This document shows, in pieces, positions 1 to 10,945 of a DNA stretch of 64,000 nt (position 1 is the stretch's first letter; each line of letters opens with the position of its first letter). The stretch is taken from contig JARGXX010000016.1 in NCBI GenBank assembly GCA_030374765.1, positions 1,674,001 to 1,738,000 of the forward strand, written 5' to 3'. Origin of the DNA: Agarophyton chilense (taxonomy: Eukaryota; Rhodophyta; Florideophyceae; Gracilariales; Gracilariaceae). The translations under genes and the position numbers were made by a program. The notes under the pieces were generated by a model. The model had not been told where the DNA came from and did not search any database. It saw nothing but the letters and a program-made list of their open reading frames with translations.

Positions 1-149
1 GGGGACGTGATCGATTAAAAGGGAAAGGCGAGGGAGAATGAAAACCAAAACGTAAAAAAAAACGCGGAAAACAGAGAGAAGACCGACATCAACATTGAAT
101 TGGATGAGGTGAAGGACTGAAGAGAGGGAGTAAAATTAGGCCTTGAACG

Positions 150-933
150 TGAAAGAAACTGAATAAGGTTACTCCCCCTACTGGAACTGTTTGAAACCAT
201 GTGGTTCGGACGGCTGGGTGCGAAAGAAGCAACTCAGCACTGCATAGACATGGCCTATTCATCAGCAACCGTACTGAGCGGGTCTAAAACCCCGTGAGTT
301 TGAAGTACAAGATGTGCAGATAATGCTCCGTGTAGGTGTGGTTGAACCCACAAATGCAGAATGGGCAAGCCTCGTGGTACTTTTGCAAAAACGAGGAAAA
401 CCGCGAATGCGGTTCTGTATCGGCAATCGCAAGTTGAATTTCGTTACGATAAGAGACTCGTATACGATACCAAGAATTGGGGAATGCATCTATTTGCTAT
501 GGAAAGCAAATATATTCACCACATTGGATGCCAACTGTGGGTATAGGCCAATGAAGATACCCGAGGAGGACATAGATGAGAACGCGTTCCCCTGTCACGC
601 TGTTCTCTACCGATTCTGGCGGATGCTTTTCGGTTTACGTAATGAGCCAGCGACGATTAACGGGCTTTCGGCACTATAATGTCGAAAGTAAGGTGGACAA
701 CCGCATTGGTGTAGATAGACAAAGTGGTGATCTACTCCAAAACCACGGTGGAGCGCTACGAACAAGTTCGGACCGTATTCGATCTTCTGAGAAAGACGAG
801 AGTAACTCTGAGGTTAAGAAAGTGTATGTTCTTAAAACAGAATGTATTGTATCTCGGGCATACAATCAGCCCAGAAAAATTCCAAGTAGCCCAACGAAAC
901 CTCAGAGCGATCCTAAAAGCGAAAATCCCTTAA
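150..933 (+). pseudogene. Reverse transcriptase fragment of element I
   Basis: Translated pieces at 314-679 and 724-933 show RT motifs in order: KRGKPRMRFCIGNRKLN, FTTLDANCGYRP and MLFGLRNEPATI, then, in a different frame, CMFLKQNVLYLGHTISPEKF. The region where the catalytic (Y/F)xDD motif should fall (about 690-745) reads VDKVVIYSKTTVE after a frameshift, so the two aspartates are not intact. No functional polymerase can be made. Neighbouring RNase H follows directly. Confidence 0.85.
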
Positions 934-981
934 ACCCAAACTTATATACGCTCCTTCATATGTTTGAGCAACGTCTAGCGC

Positions 982-1617
982 ATGTTTCTCAAAGGCTCTG
1001 CAAAGATAGCAGACCCTGTAGACCGACTTCTCCCAAAAGAACAACAAGAAAGTTTTGTATATATAGAACACGACGAACTGAACATCTTCCGTCTCTTGAA
1101 AGCGGCGCTGCCTTCACCTCTTATATTGGCATTGCTGAAGATGGGTAAGCCATACACATTTGATACTGATGCCTTGGACGCCCAGATTGGTTGCTGTATA
1201 ATGAAGGAGCAGGAGGATGAATCAAGGGTAAATGTAAGTTATTGAAGCCGAGCGCTCACACCGACAGAAAAAAACTACTCTGTCACGGAAAAAGAAAGCC
1301 TCGTTGTGGTGTGGAGCATGTTGATGCTGCAACACTATCTATATGGGGCCCGTTTTACTGTACGAACGAATCACGAATCTTTAGGGTGGATACTAGGTCT
1401 AGCAGACGCCTCCGGACGGTTAGCTCGATGGCGACTTCGACTGCCGGAGTTCGACTATGAAGTCCAATACCGTCCTGGTATAAAACATAACATCGCTGAT
1501 GCGATGTCCCGTTTCAGAACCGATGGACTGGACACCGAACCGGAAAAAGATGATATAACATGCTTCACGATTCAGCTGGCGCAACCGTACGATAAAGGCG
1601 AACAAAAAGGACTGTGA
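982..1617 (+). pseudogene. RNase H domain of element I
   Basis: Two open pieces, 982-1245 and 1306-1617, cover a Ty3-type RNase H. The first catalytic Asp is visible in the FDTDALDAQIGC segment near 1160. The Glu region is NYSVTEKESLVVVWSML near 1275-1320. The third Asp position reads TNHESL instead of TDHxSL, so a catalytic residue is replaced by Asn. The tail YRPGIKHNIADAMSR near 1470-1510 is the classic end of gypsy RNase H before integrase. A stop and a frame change separate the two pieces. Confidence 0.85.
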
Positions 1618-1799
1618 GATGATGAAGGAGAATGGGGGGTTGAATCAACTGAAATGGTAAAAGCCATCGAAGAAGGGGAGAACACTCCCATAGCTTGAGA
1701 GGAATTCTTGCGAGCGCGAACTACGGACACCTACTGCAGAACATTGAGCAACCAAATTGGGATCAAAGGATCGCAGTTCGATGTAGACCATGAAGGTTA

Positions 1800-2577
1800 C
1801 CTAGTGCGTCGTTCTACTTTGAACGGAGCACTCCAGATGTGGGAACCATAGTCTCTACGGCTGATGGTATTGTATTCAGAGCACTATTTAAGACTGGCGG
1901 GTCATTCAGGAGCCACACGATTAACATATACCTTGAGGAAACACTTCTACTGGTCCCACATGGCCAGTGATGTTAACACCTATGTGGCTCGCTTCGCCTT
2001 TTGCGTAAATACCCAAGGTTATTAACAAAAGCACAGGAAGCACCTGAAGCTTTTCGCCGCGGCTGGGTCCTTGGAATTTGTAGCTATCGACATCCTGGGC
2101 CCACTGCCAAAAATCTCGGAGGGTTAACGATTTGTGGTGGTCATCACCGATCTGTTTTCTAAACTCACAAGGCCCATACCCCGGAAATGCAAAACCTCGA
2201 CGGTCTTGACAATGGCCTTCCTGAACAATTGGGTACACCCGTACGGTGCCCCAATGTACCTACGCACCGAAAATAGTTCGAACTTAGCATCCAAGTTCTT
2301 TGAGGCAGTATATACCATGCTTGGGTTGAGGCATTACTTCACCACGGCGTAACATCCGCAGACGAACGGCCAAGTGAAACGCTTCAACAAAACTTTCGTG
2401 ACAAGACTATGGCATTATGTAGAAGAACACCAAACTCGATGGACTGATTATGCACAGCCCCTAACATATGCTTACCACCTTCAGGTACTCCGATCTACGC
2501 AGATAACTCCCTTCGATTTCGTCCTCTCACGTACACCTCGTGGTATTTTCTTTCAACCAGGACCAGAAAACTACTGA
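1800..2577 (+). pseudogene. Integrase of element I (catalytic residues lost)
   Basis: The HHCC zinc-binding region is readable near 1865-2010 (LAGHSGATRL, then FCVNT). The core follows with AIDILGPLP at about 2085. The second catalytic position, expected as TDNGS, reads TENSSN near 2268. The Glu-helix, expected as NGQVERFN, reads NGQVKRFN near 2370. So Asp-to-Glu and Glu-to-Lys changes hit two of the three D,D,E residues. Stops at 2023, 2127 and 2350 break the frame. The C-terminal part HYVEEHQTRWTDYAQPLTYA at about 2411-2470 is well kept and matches element IV. Confidence 0.85.
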
Positions 2578-3320
2578 GCAGCTGGTACAATTACCTCCGC
2601 TCATATCAAAAAGAATATGCTCGAAAAGCTCAGAACGACCATAAAGGAAGCAAATGCCAAATATGCAGTAGATTAAAAGCGGTATAAAGCTTACTACAAC
2701 CAAGGGGTGAAGAGGCCTGCGAAGGTAGAAACCCGAGACTATGTCTTCATTGGTATCCCTCTCAGTGGACGGAGACCGACACCATCCGAGAAAGGAGTCG
2801 ATATTTGTATTGAGGCTGGTAGCAAATCGAAGCTACTATCTAAGTCTACGGGACCATATGAGGAAATCTCAGCGAATGGGCACACCGTTACGGTTCGAAT
2901 GGATGAACTCGCAAACACCGTATCAGTAGACCGGGTCTCAATAGACCCTAAGAAAGGGGGGACTACAAGTGACGCCGCCGTTGGCCCGGCACCTCCAGAA
3001 CCGGTGTCGGATTCCCCAAGAGGAACCGGAAGCCTTCAATTGCAAGACCTTGAGAACATTCCAGACCCTACGACAATCCAAGGAGCCCAAGAGCAGGGCT
3101 CCGCACCTCAACTAGGCGGGCGCCCTGATGTCCTGGCCTCTTAGTACGCAATCGACACAATTATCGATCACAAGCGAATAACGGCGGGTCTTCGTTACTC
3201 CGTACGGTGATATGGCTATGGCTCTGGAGATGATACATGAAAATCTCCTCACCATATACCACGCAGTTTACGATTACGGTACGAGTGCAGACGCAACAAT
3301 CTCCGGTTAACCGATGGATA
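2578..3320 (+). pseudogene. Integrase C-terminal region and chromodomain remnant of element I
   Basis: The open piece 2707-3144 carries the integrase tail: a SKLLSKSTGPYEEISANGHT segment equivalent to SKLLPKSVGPYKVLNASDHT of element IV. From about 3144 the frame continues through stops as IDHKRITAGLRYSVR, then YGYGSGDDT, then IPRSLRLRYECRR. This aligns with the element IV chromodomain (LVGHKLTYNGLKYTVRWYGW). Chromodomains at the pol C-terminus are typical of chromovirus-type Ty3/gypsy elements, where they direct integration to chromatin marks. This copy cannot work because stops interrupt it. Confidence 0.75.
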
Positions 3321-3473
3321 TAGACTTGCACTGGTGCAGGCCTCTAAGGGGGGGAAGAAGATACATTAGTCGTGTAATCTATCGGTGCGAAGGAAAAGAA
3401 AAGGTGCCGTCAAGAAAGATCACGAGTTTATTGTCAGCTAAGGAACCCACAAATGTCACTCCAGAAAGGGGTC

Positions 3474-3478
3474 CACAC
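3474..3478 (+). repeat. Target-site duplication, left copy (CACAC)
   Basis: The five bases CACAC precede the left LTR of element II (LTR starts TGTGAAGG at 3479). The same five bases follow the right LTR at 14856-14860. A 5-bp duplication is usual for Ty3/gypsy integrases. It shows that 3479-14855 is one insertion into element I. Confidence 0.8.
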
Positions 3479-3925
3479 TGTGAAGGAGCAACGATAATTG
3501 TTGAGCCCTGTAAGCCGCCGGGGCCTGAGGTATCTTACAGACGCCACGTGGACCGACCGACCTCAGCTAGGCTTATTTAGATTATTACTTTATTTTAATT
3601 AGTGTAATAGATTAGCATTAAAGTGCCAGAGAGATCCCAGCGCCTCTCCCATTGTTATTTACTTGGCTCTAGTGACACTTCTCTCTTAGAGTAAGGTAGG
3701 CACCGTTAGGACACTAAATTACCCCCTCTGGTTTATTAGTTCCGTCCATTGGTCTTCAAGCCATTGTTTTCGTAGCTCCAACCTGTAGGACTACGCAGTA
3801 AATGGCAGCCCATCGCACTAAGTACTCTGGGAGTGCCGCCATCAAGGATTCAAACCCTAGGACTCGCTCTACCACGCTACCACCGGTCGAGACGAGTACG
3901 CTGACCCACCAGTCATTGCGTTACA
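3479..3925 (+). repeat. 5' LTR of element II
   Basis: A 447-bp repeat beginning TGTGAAGGAGC and ending GCGTTACA, with near copies at 14410-14855 and 57132-57575. It ends TG...CA and is followed 3 nt later by a primer-binding-site-like sequence. In the first 130 bases I count about 14 differences from the copy at 14410, so the insertion is old. The LTR carries, on the minus strand near 3831-3890, a tRNA-like stretch with a B-box-like sequence (minus strand of 3846-3856). It should hold promoter and polyadenylation signals, but I could not define a TATA box confidently. Confidence 0.9.
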
Positions 3926-3928
3926 TCT

Positions 3929-3950
3929 TGGTCTCCCGACTTAGAATCCC
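3929..3950 (+). other. Primer-binding site of element II
   Basis: TGGTCTCCCGACTTAGAA begins 3 nt after the LTR end. Its complement ends in CCA and splits as a tRNA 3' end should: 7 acceptor-stem bases, a discriminator A, 5 T-stem bases and 2 loop bases. The same 18 bases occur after the LTRs of element III (57579) and element IV (minus strand, 26737 downward). The tRNA used is not identified. Confidence 0.7.
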
Positions 3951-4050
3951 TTTGGAATAATTAAACAGACCACTGGAACGAAGAATTATCCGGATTCTAA
4001 CCTTTGATTTAATTCCCCAACGGACCAGAAGTACAGAAGCAACCACCATC

Positions 4051-6188
4051 ATGGATGCAGGAAACAAACCCAACCGACGAGACCATAGGACTCCTACGGC
4101 AGGACCAGTTCCCACTGCAACGCCGACAATATCGCCTGAAACACTGGCTGATAATGTTAGCGATCGAAGTAGCAAGAGAAGCCAGCCGCAAGGAGTACTG
4201 ACCCCCCTGGACGACCCTGAAAGAATTCGCCGAGAACCAACAGTAGCAGCACGTTTAGAAGAACCCCTCACCAGGGCCACCTCTAGGCCAGGAACACCCC
4301 AAAGAGAACTCCGTAGAACCGAAGGAATTAGAGATCATATTCCCACAGGGCTTGCCGACCTTCTCTGGCCCCGTCTCCGTGAGCTCTGCTCAGCCCATGT
4401 GGATTCCATTGTGAACATGCGACTCGCTACGGCGATCGCTGACCATACGGACTACCTCGTTACGCGAATCGTACCCAAGGTCATGGAATCTGAGCTATTC
4501 ATAGACTCCCTCCTTCAGGCCGTTAAAGGAGCAGTCAACAGCCAATCAGGCATTGCGGTCCCCAGGACCACTCAACACGTCAACCATCCGGCTTCCATAT
4601 GGAAAAACCCTACAGAACCCCACGAGTAGAGGTATTACCAGCCCCTCGCCGGGATCACCATCAAGGAAATCCAATGGAAGGAAAATCTAGGAGCAGAAGA
4701 AAGGCTACGCGTCTAGAAGAGAGACAGATTGCCCTACCCAAAGGACAATATGAGGTACAGCGACCTCAGGGCTCCTTCGGATCTGATAGAGAGATCGATT
4801 CTTTAGGTCGCTATTCCGCTGGAAAGAGAAGAAGTAACCCCAGGGGAAAAAATAACAGAAGAAACAAAAGAAGAGACCATTCAGACACAACTGATTCCGA
4901 ATCGGCCTTGACCGAAACGACCGACTCGGAAGTGGATGAGGCTGCCGTTCGAGGCCTAAAACCACTGAAAACACAACCAACGAACTTTTCCTCAAGGTTC
5001 TGGACCACCGGAATTCCCGGCTGGCAGGCAGGTCCCCGAAATATTCTGGTTCAATGGCTCGAAGAGTCGCCAAATGGGCCAAGGGGATGTAACTAACGAT
5101 TACGGACAAGTTCTCGGGTTCCGATCCCATTGATGTCATTAGGTTTCTCAGTTTGTTTCGTACGGTCTGTGATCAGAACGGTGTCCATGAGGGCGCCGCT
5201 CTGTACCTTTTCCTGTTCTTCCTCACAGGACAGGCGCGTGACCGAGTGGCTTCGAAGATATCTGGTACAACTGACCTCGTGGATGCTCAAGACCGTGAGC
5301 TCCTCAAGTCATACCCTCAGGTTGTTCCTTACCTCTTGGAAACGTACGCCAAGGATGACGTTAAAATGGGTGCTCATCGAGACGTAATATTTTTTAGGCA
5401 GAGCTCCAACATGACCGAATCTGCTTTCGCCGACGACCTATGGAAGAAGGCTTATTGATGTGGAAACGTGTTCACCGAAGGACGGCTTAAACAGCACTTC
5501 ATCACGGGTTTACTCCCTGCCATCCCAACGCATGTCCGCAATTACCACACAGAAAACCCACTTTACTCCTTCTGAAGGCTCGTTACATATGCGGAAGGAT
5601 ATGGCGAAACCTACAGGACTTCCAGGCAGAATGCTAACGCATCCAGGGAACACGCAACCCCATTGCGTAAACCCAACCAAGCCCATTCTGTTAGCTCCAC
5701 GGAATTGGGAATGGAAGCATCACTCCATTATACCGACTCGGGAGATATCCTTGCGGTTTATTTCAGTGCTCCTTCGTCCGGTCCCCCATCATATACATCC
5801 CAGGGAACTACAGCCACCACTGAACCACTCACATTCAAGTATTCTCCCTTTTCGCCCCGCAAGGACGGTTTTGTGTGCTCTCCAAGGGCCTGCTTCCTCC
5901 GCCTTTCAATGATCCAACCTCGTGACTGCACGAGGTATCTGCCTGAGGACGCACGCAAAACCCTCCTAGCCTTAAGGGAAGGGAATTACCGGGTGCGACG
6001 ATCCAAAAAAATGTTTACCAGGGCACAGAAACGAGCCACAGGGACCCCTGGAAGCTCATGCTAGTCCACGCCTCCGGATACTCCGATCAAAGCCCCACAG
6101 GCCCACGCCATTGTAAACCCTACGGAAGACCCCGAAGAGGAATCTTATTCTAAAGAAGAAATGGAAACCCCATCGGAAAACTATTAGA
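4051..6188 (+). pseudogene. gag of element II
   Basis: ATG at 4051, just after the primer site, opens a protein starting MDAGNKPNRRDHRTPTAGP. The reading then passes through several frames (4051-4629, 4599-5096, 5153-5458, 5460-5912, 5663-6064). Element III has the same protein in a single frame, which confirms that these are frameshifts. The middle is very basic and serine-rich (KRRSNPRGKNNRRNKRRDHS near 4825-4880). The capsid-like part covers about 5100-5600 (FRTVCDQNGVHEGAALYLF, helical). No intact CCHC zinc knuckle was found. The product would form the virus-like particle. Confidence 0.8.
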
Positions 6189-6237
6189 TGCTCGACGCGA
6201 GGCAAATCCTCCCTCTTTAAGCCCCTACTTCCACCAA

Positions 6238-7152
6238 TTGGACGGTCATGAGCCAAGGTGCTCCTCACCTCCCAATACAAAACACCCGCAATGGACCACT
6301 CAGGGTGAACCGGAACTGGAATACAGTAACGACCCTGTCTGTATCCTCGGGAAAGAGAATTACAAAGTTCGAGTAGCCGTGGGACTTCGTTCCAACAACT
6401 CTCGAGTGACCGCAGATGTATTGGACACAGGCGCTGGTCCCAACTTCGTCCATTCTAAGCTGCTCCCACTGGGTTGGCAAGATTTCATTCAGGCAAGGAA
6501 GACCCCGAGGACTACCGAGGCGTCTCGTAGACCAATGGACATTAAAGGGATAGTACCACTTTACCTCCAAGCAGGACAATTCAAAGTCGGCACGTGGTTC
6601 CTTGTATGTCCTAACTTGGGCGCTGAGGCAATCCCAGGGACCTCCTTTATCGATCGATACATTAAAGAAATTTACCCAGGCCTTAGCAAAGTCGCGTTCT
6701 ACCACGCACCTTCCGTCTCCGTATCCGGTTCCACCCCAGGGCCAGAAGCTAACCACAAACGAGCGGTTCTCTCCGAAAAAACGAAGTCCAATAAGGTTCG
6801 CCTTTCAAAGGCCATAACGATACCCCCGGTGACCCAAATCGCTTTATCGGTCCATTCCCGGTTCTCAGGTCTCGTAAAGATTCAGAACCACCCGAAAACG
6901 GTTCTGAAGCACCTTAGCTTGATGGCCAATAGAGTAATGGACATCCACCCTAACAGGCCCTTCTTGGTCACAATCAGCAATTTCAGAGATAAACCCGTAC
7001 GGTTACCTAAAGGTACAGTGATTGGCATCACTTTACCTGCGCCCTTGGCCAGCATGGAGGCCCAAATTTATAACCTTTCAACGCCAACTTCCGACGACGA
7101 CGTCGACTCTTGGGAGGGGACAGTCGCTATCGGCGCAGAATTCGAATCCTAG
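6238..7152 (+). pseudogene. Aspartic protease region of element II
   Basis: A 304-codon open frame with the retropepsin motif LDTGAGPNFV at about 6421-6450 and the second conserved block PGTSFIDRYIKEI near 6630-6670. The protease would cut Gag-Pol. The frame ends at a TAG at 7150 but continues into RT in the same frame, so a single stop separates the two domains. The piece after the protease (6700-7150) resembles the connecting region in element IV (TKSNKVRLSKAITIPPVTQI against TVSNKVRITKQVVIPPMHQI). Confidence 0.85.
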
Positions 7153-7191
7153 AAGCCCCAGATAATTCATCTCCTCAGGGAATACCAGGCC

Positions 7192-7983
7192 ATGTGGTCA
7201 GGTAGATTGGGAAAAATCAGAGCCACTACACACAGCATTGACCTTCAGGATGATGCTAGACCACAGTTCCAGCACCCATACCGTACAGGCCTGAAGGGTA
7301 GGGAAATTGTCGCCGACCAGATGGACAAGATGAGCCAACCTCATGTCATAGAGCCAGCGCCTCCAAACCAATCCGAATGGGCAAGTCACCTTTTCCTCGT
7401 GGCGAAGAAAGATGGCTCCGTCAGGTTCTGTGTCGACTACATGAAGCTGAACGCAGTACACTAGAGGGACTCATACCCGACGCCCCGCATGGATGACTGT
7501 CTGGATTCCTTAGGCGAAGGTGTCGTATTTAACACACTGAACGCTAACTCCGGATATTGGCAAATGCCTTTGGCCGAAGATGCGAGAACGCTGACAACCT
7601 TTACCACCCATGAAGGTCTTTTAAGATTTACTGGTATGCCCTTTAGTTTAAAGAATGCACCAGCAACTTTTCAACAGGTAATGGACATCAAACTGTCCAG
7701 AGTCAAATGAAAGTTCGCCCTGGTCTATTTGGATGACGTCACAATCTTCTCACAGACCGTAAAAGAACACCTTCGCCATGTGAGGAAGGTGCTAAAAATC
7801 CTACATGACGCTGGAGTAACACTGAAACTCCGCAAATGCGCCTTCTTCCAGGCCTCCGTGGAGTATCTCGGTCACGTCGTCCTCCCAAGAAAGCTAAAGG
7901 TAGCCAAATGGACCACAAATGAGATTCGCCAGTCTAACACTACCAGGACCCACACGGAACTACGATCTTTCGTGGGCTTGTGA
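7192..7983 (+). pseudogene. Reverse transcriptase of element II
   Basis: Frame-1 pieces 7192-7464, 7489-7710 and 7729-7983 are separated only by single stops (TAG 7462, TGA 7708, TGA 7981). Motifs in order: VAKKDGSVRFCVDYMKLNAV, LNANSGYWQMPLAEDA, GMPFSLKNAPATFQQVM and LVYLDDVTIFSQ. The YLDD catalytic pair is intact near 7725-7740. The first catalytic Asp, usually in TLDANSGY, is replaced by Asn (TLNANSGY). That would inactivate the enzyme even without the stops. Confidence 0.9.
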
Positions 7984-8007
7984 AACGTTTACCGACGGTT
8001 CGTCCAA

Positions 8008-8679
8008 GTGTTTGCTAAAATCTCGGCCCCTCTCACCGCGATGCTGAAGAAGGAAACATCTTCAGAGTTCGAAGCCCTTACCGACGACCAGTACGAGGCA
8101 TTTCAGACTCTAAAGGACAAATTGCTGAGCCCACCTGTATTGGCTTTACCAAAAACCAATGGGCCTTTTCCCCTGGACACCGATGCCTTTGATTTCCAAG
8201 TGGGTTGTGCCCTGCTACAGGAACAGGAGTCACCGAAGGACTATCGACCTATTGGATACTGGAGCAGAACGCTCACCAGCGCGAAGCGAAACTACAGTAC
8301 TACCGAAAAGGAGTGTCTAGCCATCGTATGGTCCGTATTGACACTCCGTCCGTACTTCGAAGGAACTAGGTTTACCACTTGGACAGACCACGATTCACTC
8401 CGCTGGATACTCAATATGACCGATGCATCAAGTTGCCTGGCTAGGTGGCGGCTCAGGCTGTCAGAATATGACTACGAGATAACCTATAAGCCAGGCATCA
8501 AGCACCAGGCAGTAGATGCCCTCTCGAGAATCATTACCGACGGAACTGATGTCACTCCATTGGACGATCTAGTTCCTATCCACTTTACAGATGAGGGACC
8601 TCAGGTTTATACGGAAACGGATGACCTTATGAGTAAAGTCCAATCGGATGATCCTGAGGTAAAGGAGAACGAATTATAA
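8008..8679 (+). pseudogene. RNase H of element II
   Basis: A 223-codon open frame with a complete Ty3-type RNase H: DTDAFDFQVGCALLQEQ, then TTEKECLAIVWSVL, then WTDHDSLRWI, then YKPGIKHQAVDALSR. The Asp, Glu and Asp catalytic positions are present. It removes RNA from the RNA-DNA hybrid during replication. It lies in the same frame as RT; only the TGA at 7981 and a short linker separate them. This is the best-kept enzyme domain of the element. Confidence 0.9.
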
Positions 8680-8826
8680 TTATTGGACTAAGAAACAGTA
8701 CCGCCCAATTCGGCACGACCTCAGGTTAATGCGATAGCCTCGGAGGAAAAAGAACTCCTCCCTATAACTATTGAAGAACTCCTACAGGCGCAGGTCGAGG
8801 ACGAGTACTGCAAGGCAACAGCCTAA

Positions 8827-9946
8827 TTGGTAGGAACCCCAGGATGCCTGTTCGACTATGACCGATTTAGACTACTATGTCGCCACTCACCGCTGGATGG
8901 CGCACTCCAACGCGTAATACCAACTTCGCTAAGGGCGCGATTCCTATACCTCGCCCATTTCCCCCGCTTGGCTGGCCATCCTGGAAGCATACGAATGTAC
9001 CAGACCCCAAGGAAGTTCTTCTACTGGCCACGAATGGCGCAAGACCTATGGCAAACCGCACGAAACTGTACATTTTGCGCACAAATCCGAGGTTCTCGCG
9101 CCAACCATCAGGCCAAATTGAAGCTCTTCCCCGCTGCAGGTCCGATGGAATTTGTCGCAATGGATATACTTCGGCCTTTGCCTAAGTCGTCCCATGAGAA
9201 ACGGTTTGCTTTGGTTATAACGGATAGGTTTAACGAACTTCCCCGAGCCCTACCCACTAGGGAAAGCAAAAGCCACGGATGTCGCCACGGCCTTCTCCTC
9301 TTACAATGTATATCCATATGGCATGACACTCTTCCTCCCCGCAGATAACGGCAGCCAGTTTGTATCCAAATTCTTCTCACACGTTTGTGCTACCTTAGGT
9401 ATCAAACATGTGACCACCACGGCGTAACACCCGCAAACCAATGGCCTAGCCGAATGCTTCACCCGCACTCTTCTGGACCGAATTGCACACTACGTATGGC
9501 AGCACCAATTGGACTGGGACGACCACGTCGAGCCACTGGTTTATGCCTACAACACGCAAGTGCAAGTTTCCACGGGGACAACCCCTTTCGATTTAACTCT
9601 AACGAGATCGCCACCGCCGATAGCTGTTGACCTTCAGGAATTTATCATATCCCAGGGCATAACGAAAGAGATAAATCGTACCATGGTGAAGCGCTACTCG
9701 CGCCGACGCATCGACCGCACTATCGAATCGGCCGGAGATGTGCTAACCAAAGCCCAAAGGCGCTACAAGGTCAATTTCGACAAAGCCGTTTGGAACACAC
9801 CGACCTTTGGGAAAGGAGAACTTGTTTACCGGGACCGGCCACCGAAGGAAAGTGAGGAACTCGAGTACACTACGCGGAAGCTCTTACCCCACTCTACGGG
9901 ACCATATAAAGTCCTTGAGGCCAATCACACACCATTACCTTACTAA
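8827..9946 (+). pseudogene. Integrase of element II
   Basis: The zinc-binding part is readable (HFPRLAGHPGS, then CTFCAQ near 9066-9083). The first catalytic Asp is in FVAMDILRPLPKS near 9160. A frameshift near 9260-9330 moves the second half into another frame (ADNGSQFVSKFF near 9340, then a stop TAA at 9425, then NGLAECFTRTL near 9440). The rest, 9509-9946, includes YAYNTQVQVSTGTTPFDLTL and the SH3-like tail KLLPHSTGPYKVLEANH. All three D,D,E residues can be found, but the frame is broken at least twice. Confidence 0.85.
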
Positions 9947-10212
9947 TTGACGGCCTACAGGACACCGTATCGATTGATCGGGTGACATGAGCCCCCAGCT
10001 CCCCAGAACCACCAAAGACTCAGTCTCCTGACCCAACGAAATCACTACGACCTCAGGTCGACGCTCAAGTCCCCACCCACCCTAAGGCAGCTACTGCGGA
10101 CCCGACTAGCACCATGGACCCGATGGTCAAAGCCAATGACGATGACCCATCTCCTCCAACCGACTCCGATGGATTCGCCTCTCTGCACCACACTCTCCTT
10201 CTGGAGAATGAA

Positions 10213-10386
10213 CACCAACCGGAATATATGCTTTAGCGCATCATCTCCGCCTGTCGGGGAGAAGATGGAACTATGCGCTATTGCGTCCGTTGGCTCGGAT
10301 ACAAACCTGAGAAAGAAACTTGGCAAGAGCCTCAAACCATTCCGGATAATTTTATCGCCCGCTATTGGCGCAGAATCGGCATGTAA
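10213..10386 (+). pseudogene. Chromodomain at pol C-terminus of element II
   Basis: Frame 1 reads RIISACRGEDGTMRYCVRWL, then GYKPEKETWQEPQTIP, then ARYWRRIG and a TAA. This is the chromodomain signature: aromatic cage residues within Y-V-R-W-x-G-Y and ETWQEP. A TAG at about 10234 interrupts it. It marks the true end of the pol gene. The next 1.5 kb is spacer before the antisense gene. Confidence 0.85.
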
Positions 10387-10639
10387 CGCAATGCGCTACT
10401 CGGGAGACCAGCTGCGGGCGGCGAGAGCTACACACAGGCAGAGCCTGGAAAGCCGGGGTCGGCTATCTGGCCTTAGAGTCAGCAACGACTCAAGAGGGAC
10501 GTCGTCGCCAGGCGAGGAGTGTCTACTAGGCACAGACTCCTATCGTTCCACAGGAGCCCTTGGCGTCCGGGAGACGTGCTCGGAGTGGTGTCGATCCGAC
10601 ACGAACCGAATTGATCGGCCTGGATATACGCCGCGTATG

Positions 10640-10945
10640 ACCAGTAGCCGGGGCGAGCCCCGGGATTGTACCAGAGCCCGGACGAGCGCCACGACCCTAA
10701 CGTCGGCAACGGCGCACCAACCACTTCACCCAACGGGTGGCGATAGCAAAGCAGGGCAAGCCCTGAGATTGTACCAGCGCTCAGTCGAGAGCGTCTGCTT
10801 GGCTATGCCAACTGGCGCCACAAAGTGGTAATCACTCACACCCAACGGGTGACGATAGCAAAGCAGGGCAAGCCCTGGGATTGAACCAGCGCCCAGACGA
10901 ATGCGCCTGCCTGGCTTTACCAGCTGCACCTGGAAGTGATACTCA
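10640..10945 (-). repeat. Three tandem tRNA-like units (SINE-like), period about 112 bp
   Basis: On the minus strand three successive units carry a B-box-like core: GGTTCAATCCC (10869-10885 region), GGTACAATCTC (about 10757-10773) and GGTACAATCCC (about 10655-10670). CACCCAACGGGTG starts at 10727 and recurs at 10839, giving a 112-bp period. The best unit (10840-10945) also has an upstream D-arm-like GTGCAGCTGGTAAAGC. They lie in the spacer between pol and the antisense gene of element II. They resemble RNA polymerase III promoter-bearing SINE heads; function is unproven. Confidence 0.6.

Larger units (their letters stand above)
1..3478 (+). mobile_element. Ty3/gypsy element I, 3' part of pol (5' end outside window)
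   Basis: A strongly decayed Ty3/gypsy pol region running reverse transcriptase, RNase H, integrase, chromodomain, read in several frames with many stops. Its protein segments match element IV (17393-27333, minus) more closely than element II; for example, both have an RNase H tail reading YRPGIK-NIADAMSR, so I and IV are one lineage. Its sequence is broken at 3478 by element II and resumes at 14856, as the CACAC duplication on both sides shows. The upstream gag and protease lie outside the window. The first 150 bases are already pol-like: LELFETMWFGRLGAKEATQH at about 190-240 aligns with LEEFETMSSGHLGQIKASQH of element IV. Confidence 0.85.

Noticed and set aside
3346..3362. Polypurine tract marking the 3' end of element I
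   Set aside because: No LTR follows and element I continues beyond element II at 14856. The same tract in element IV is also not followed by an LTR.
10136..10831. 231-codon frame over the end of element II pol
   Set aside because: It overlaps the real chromodomain frame (10213-10386) and the tRNA-like repeats; no protein features.
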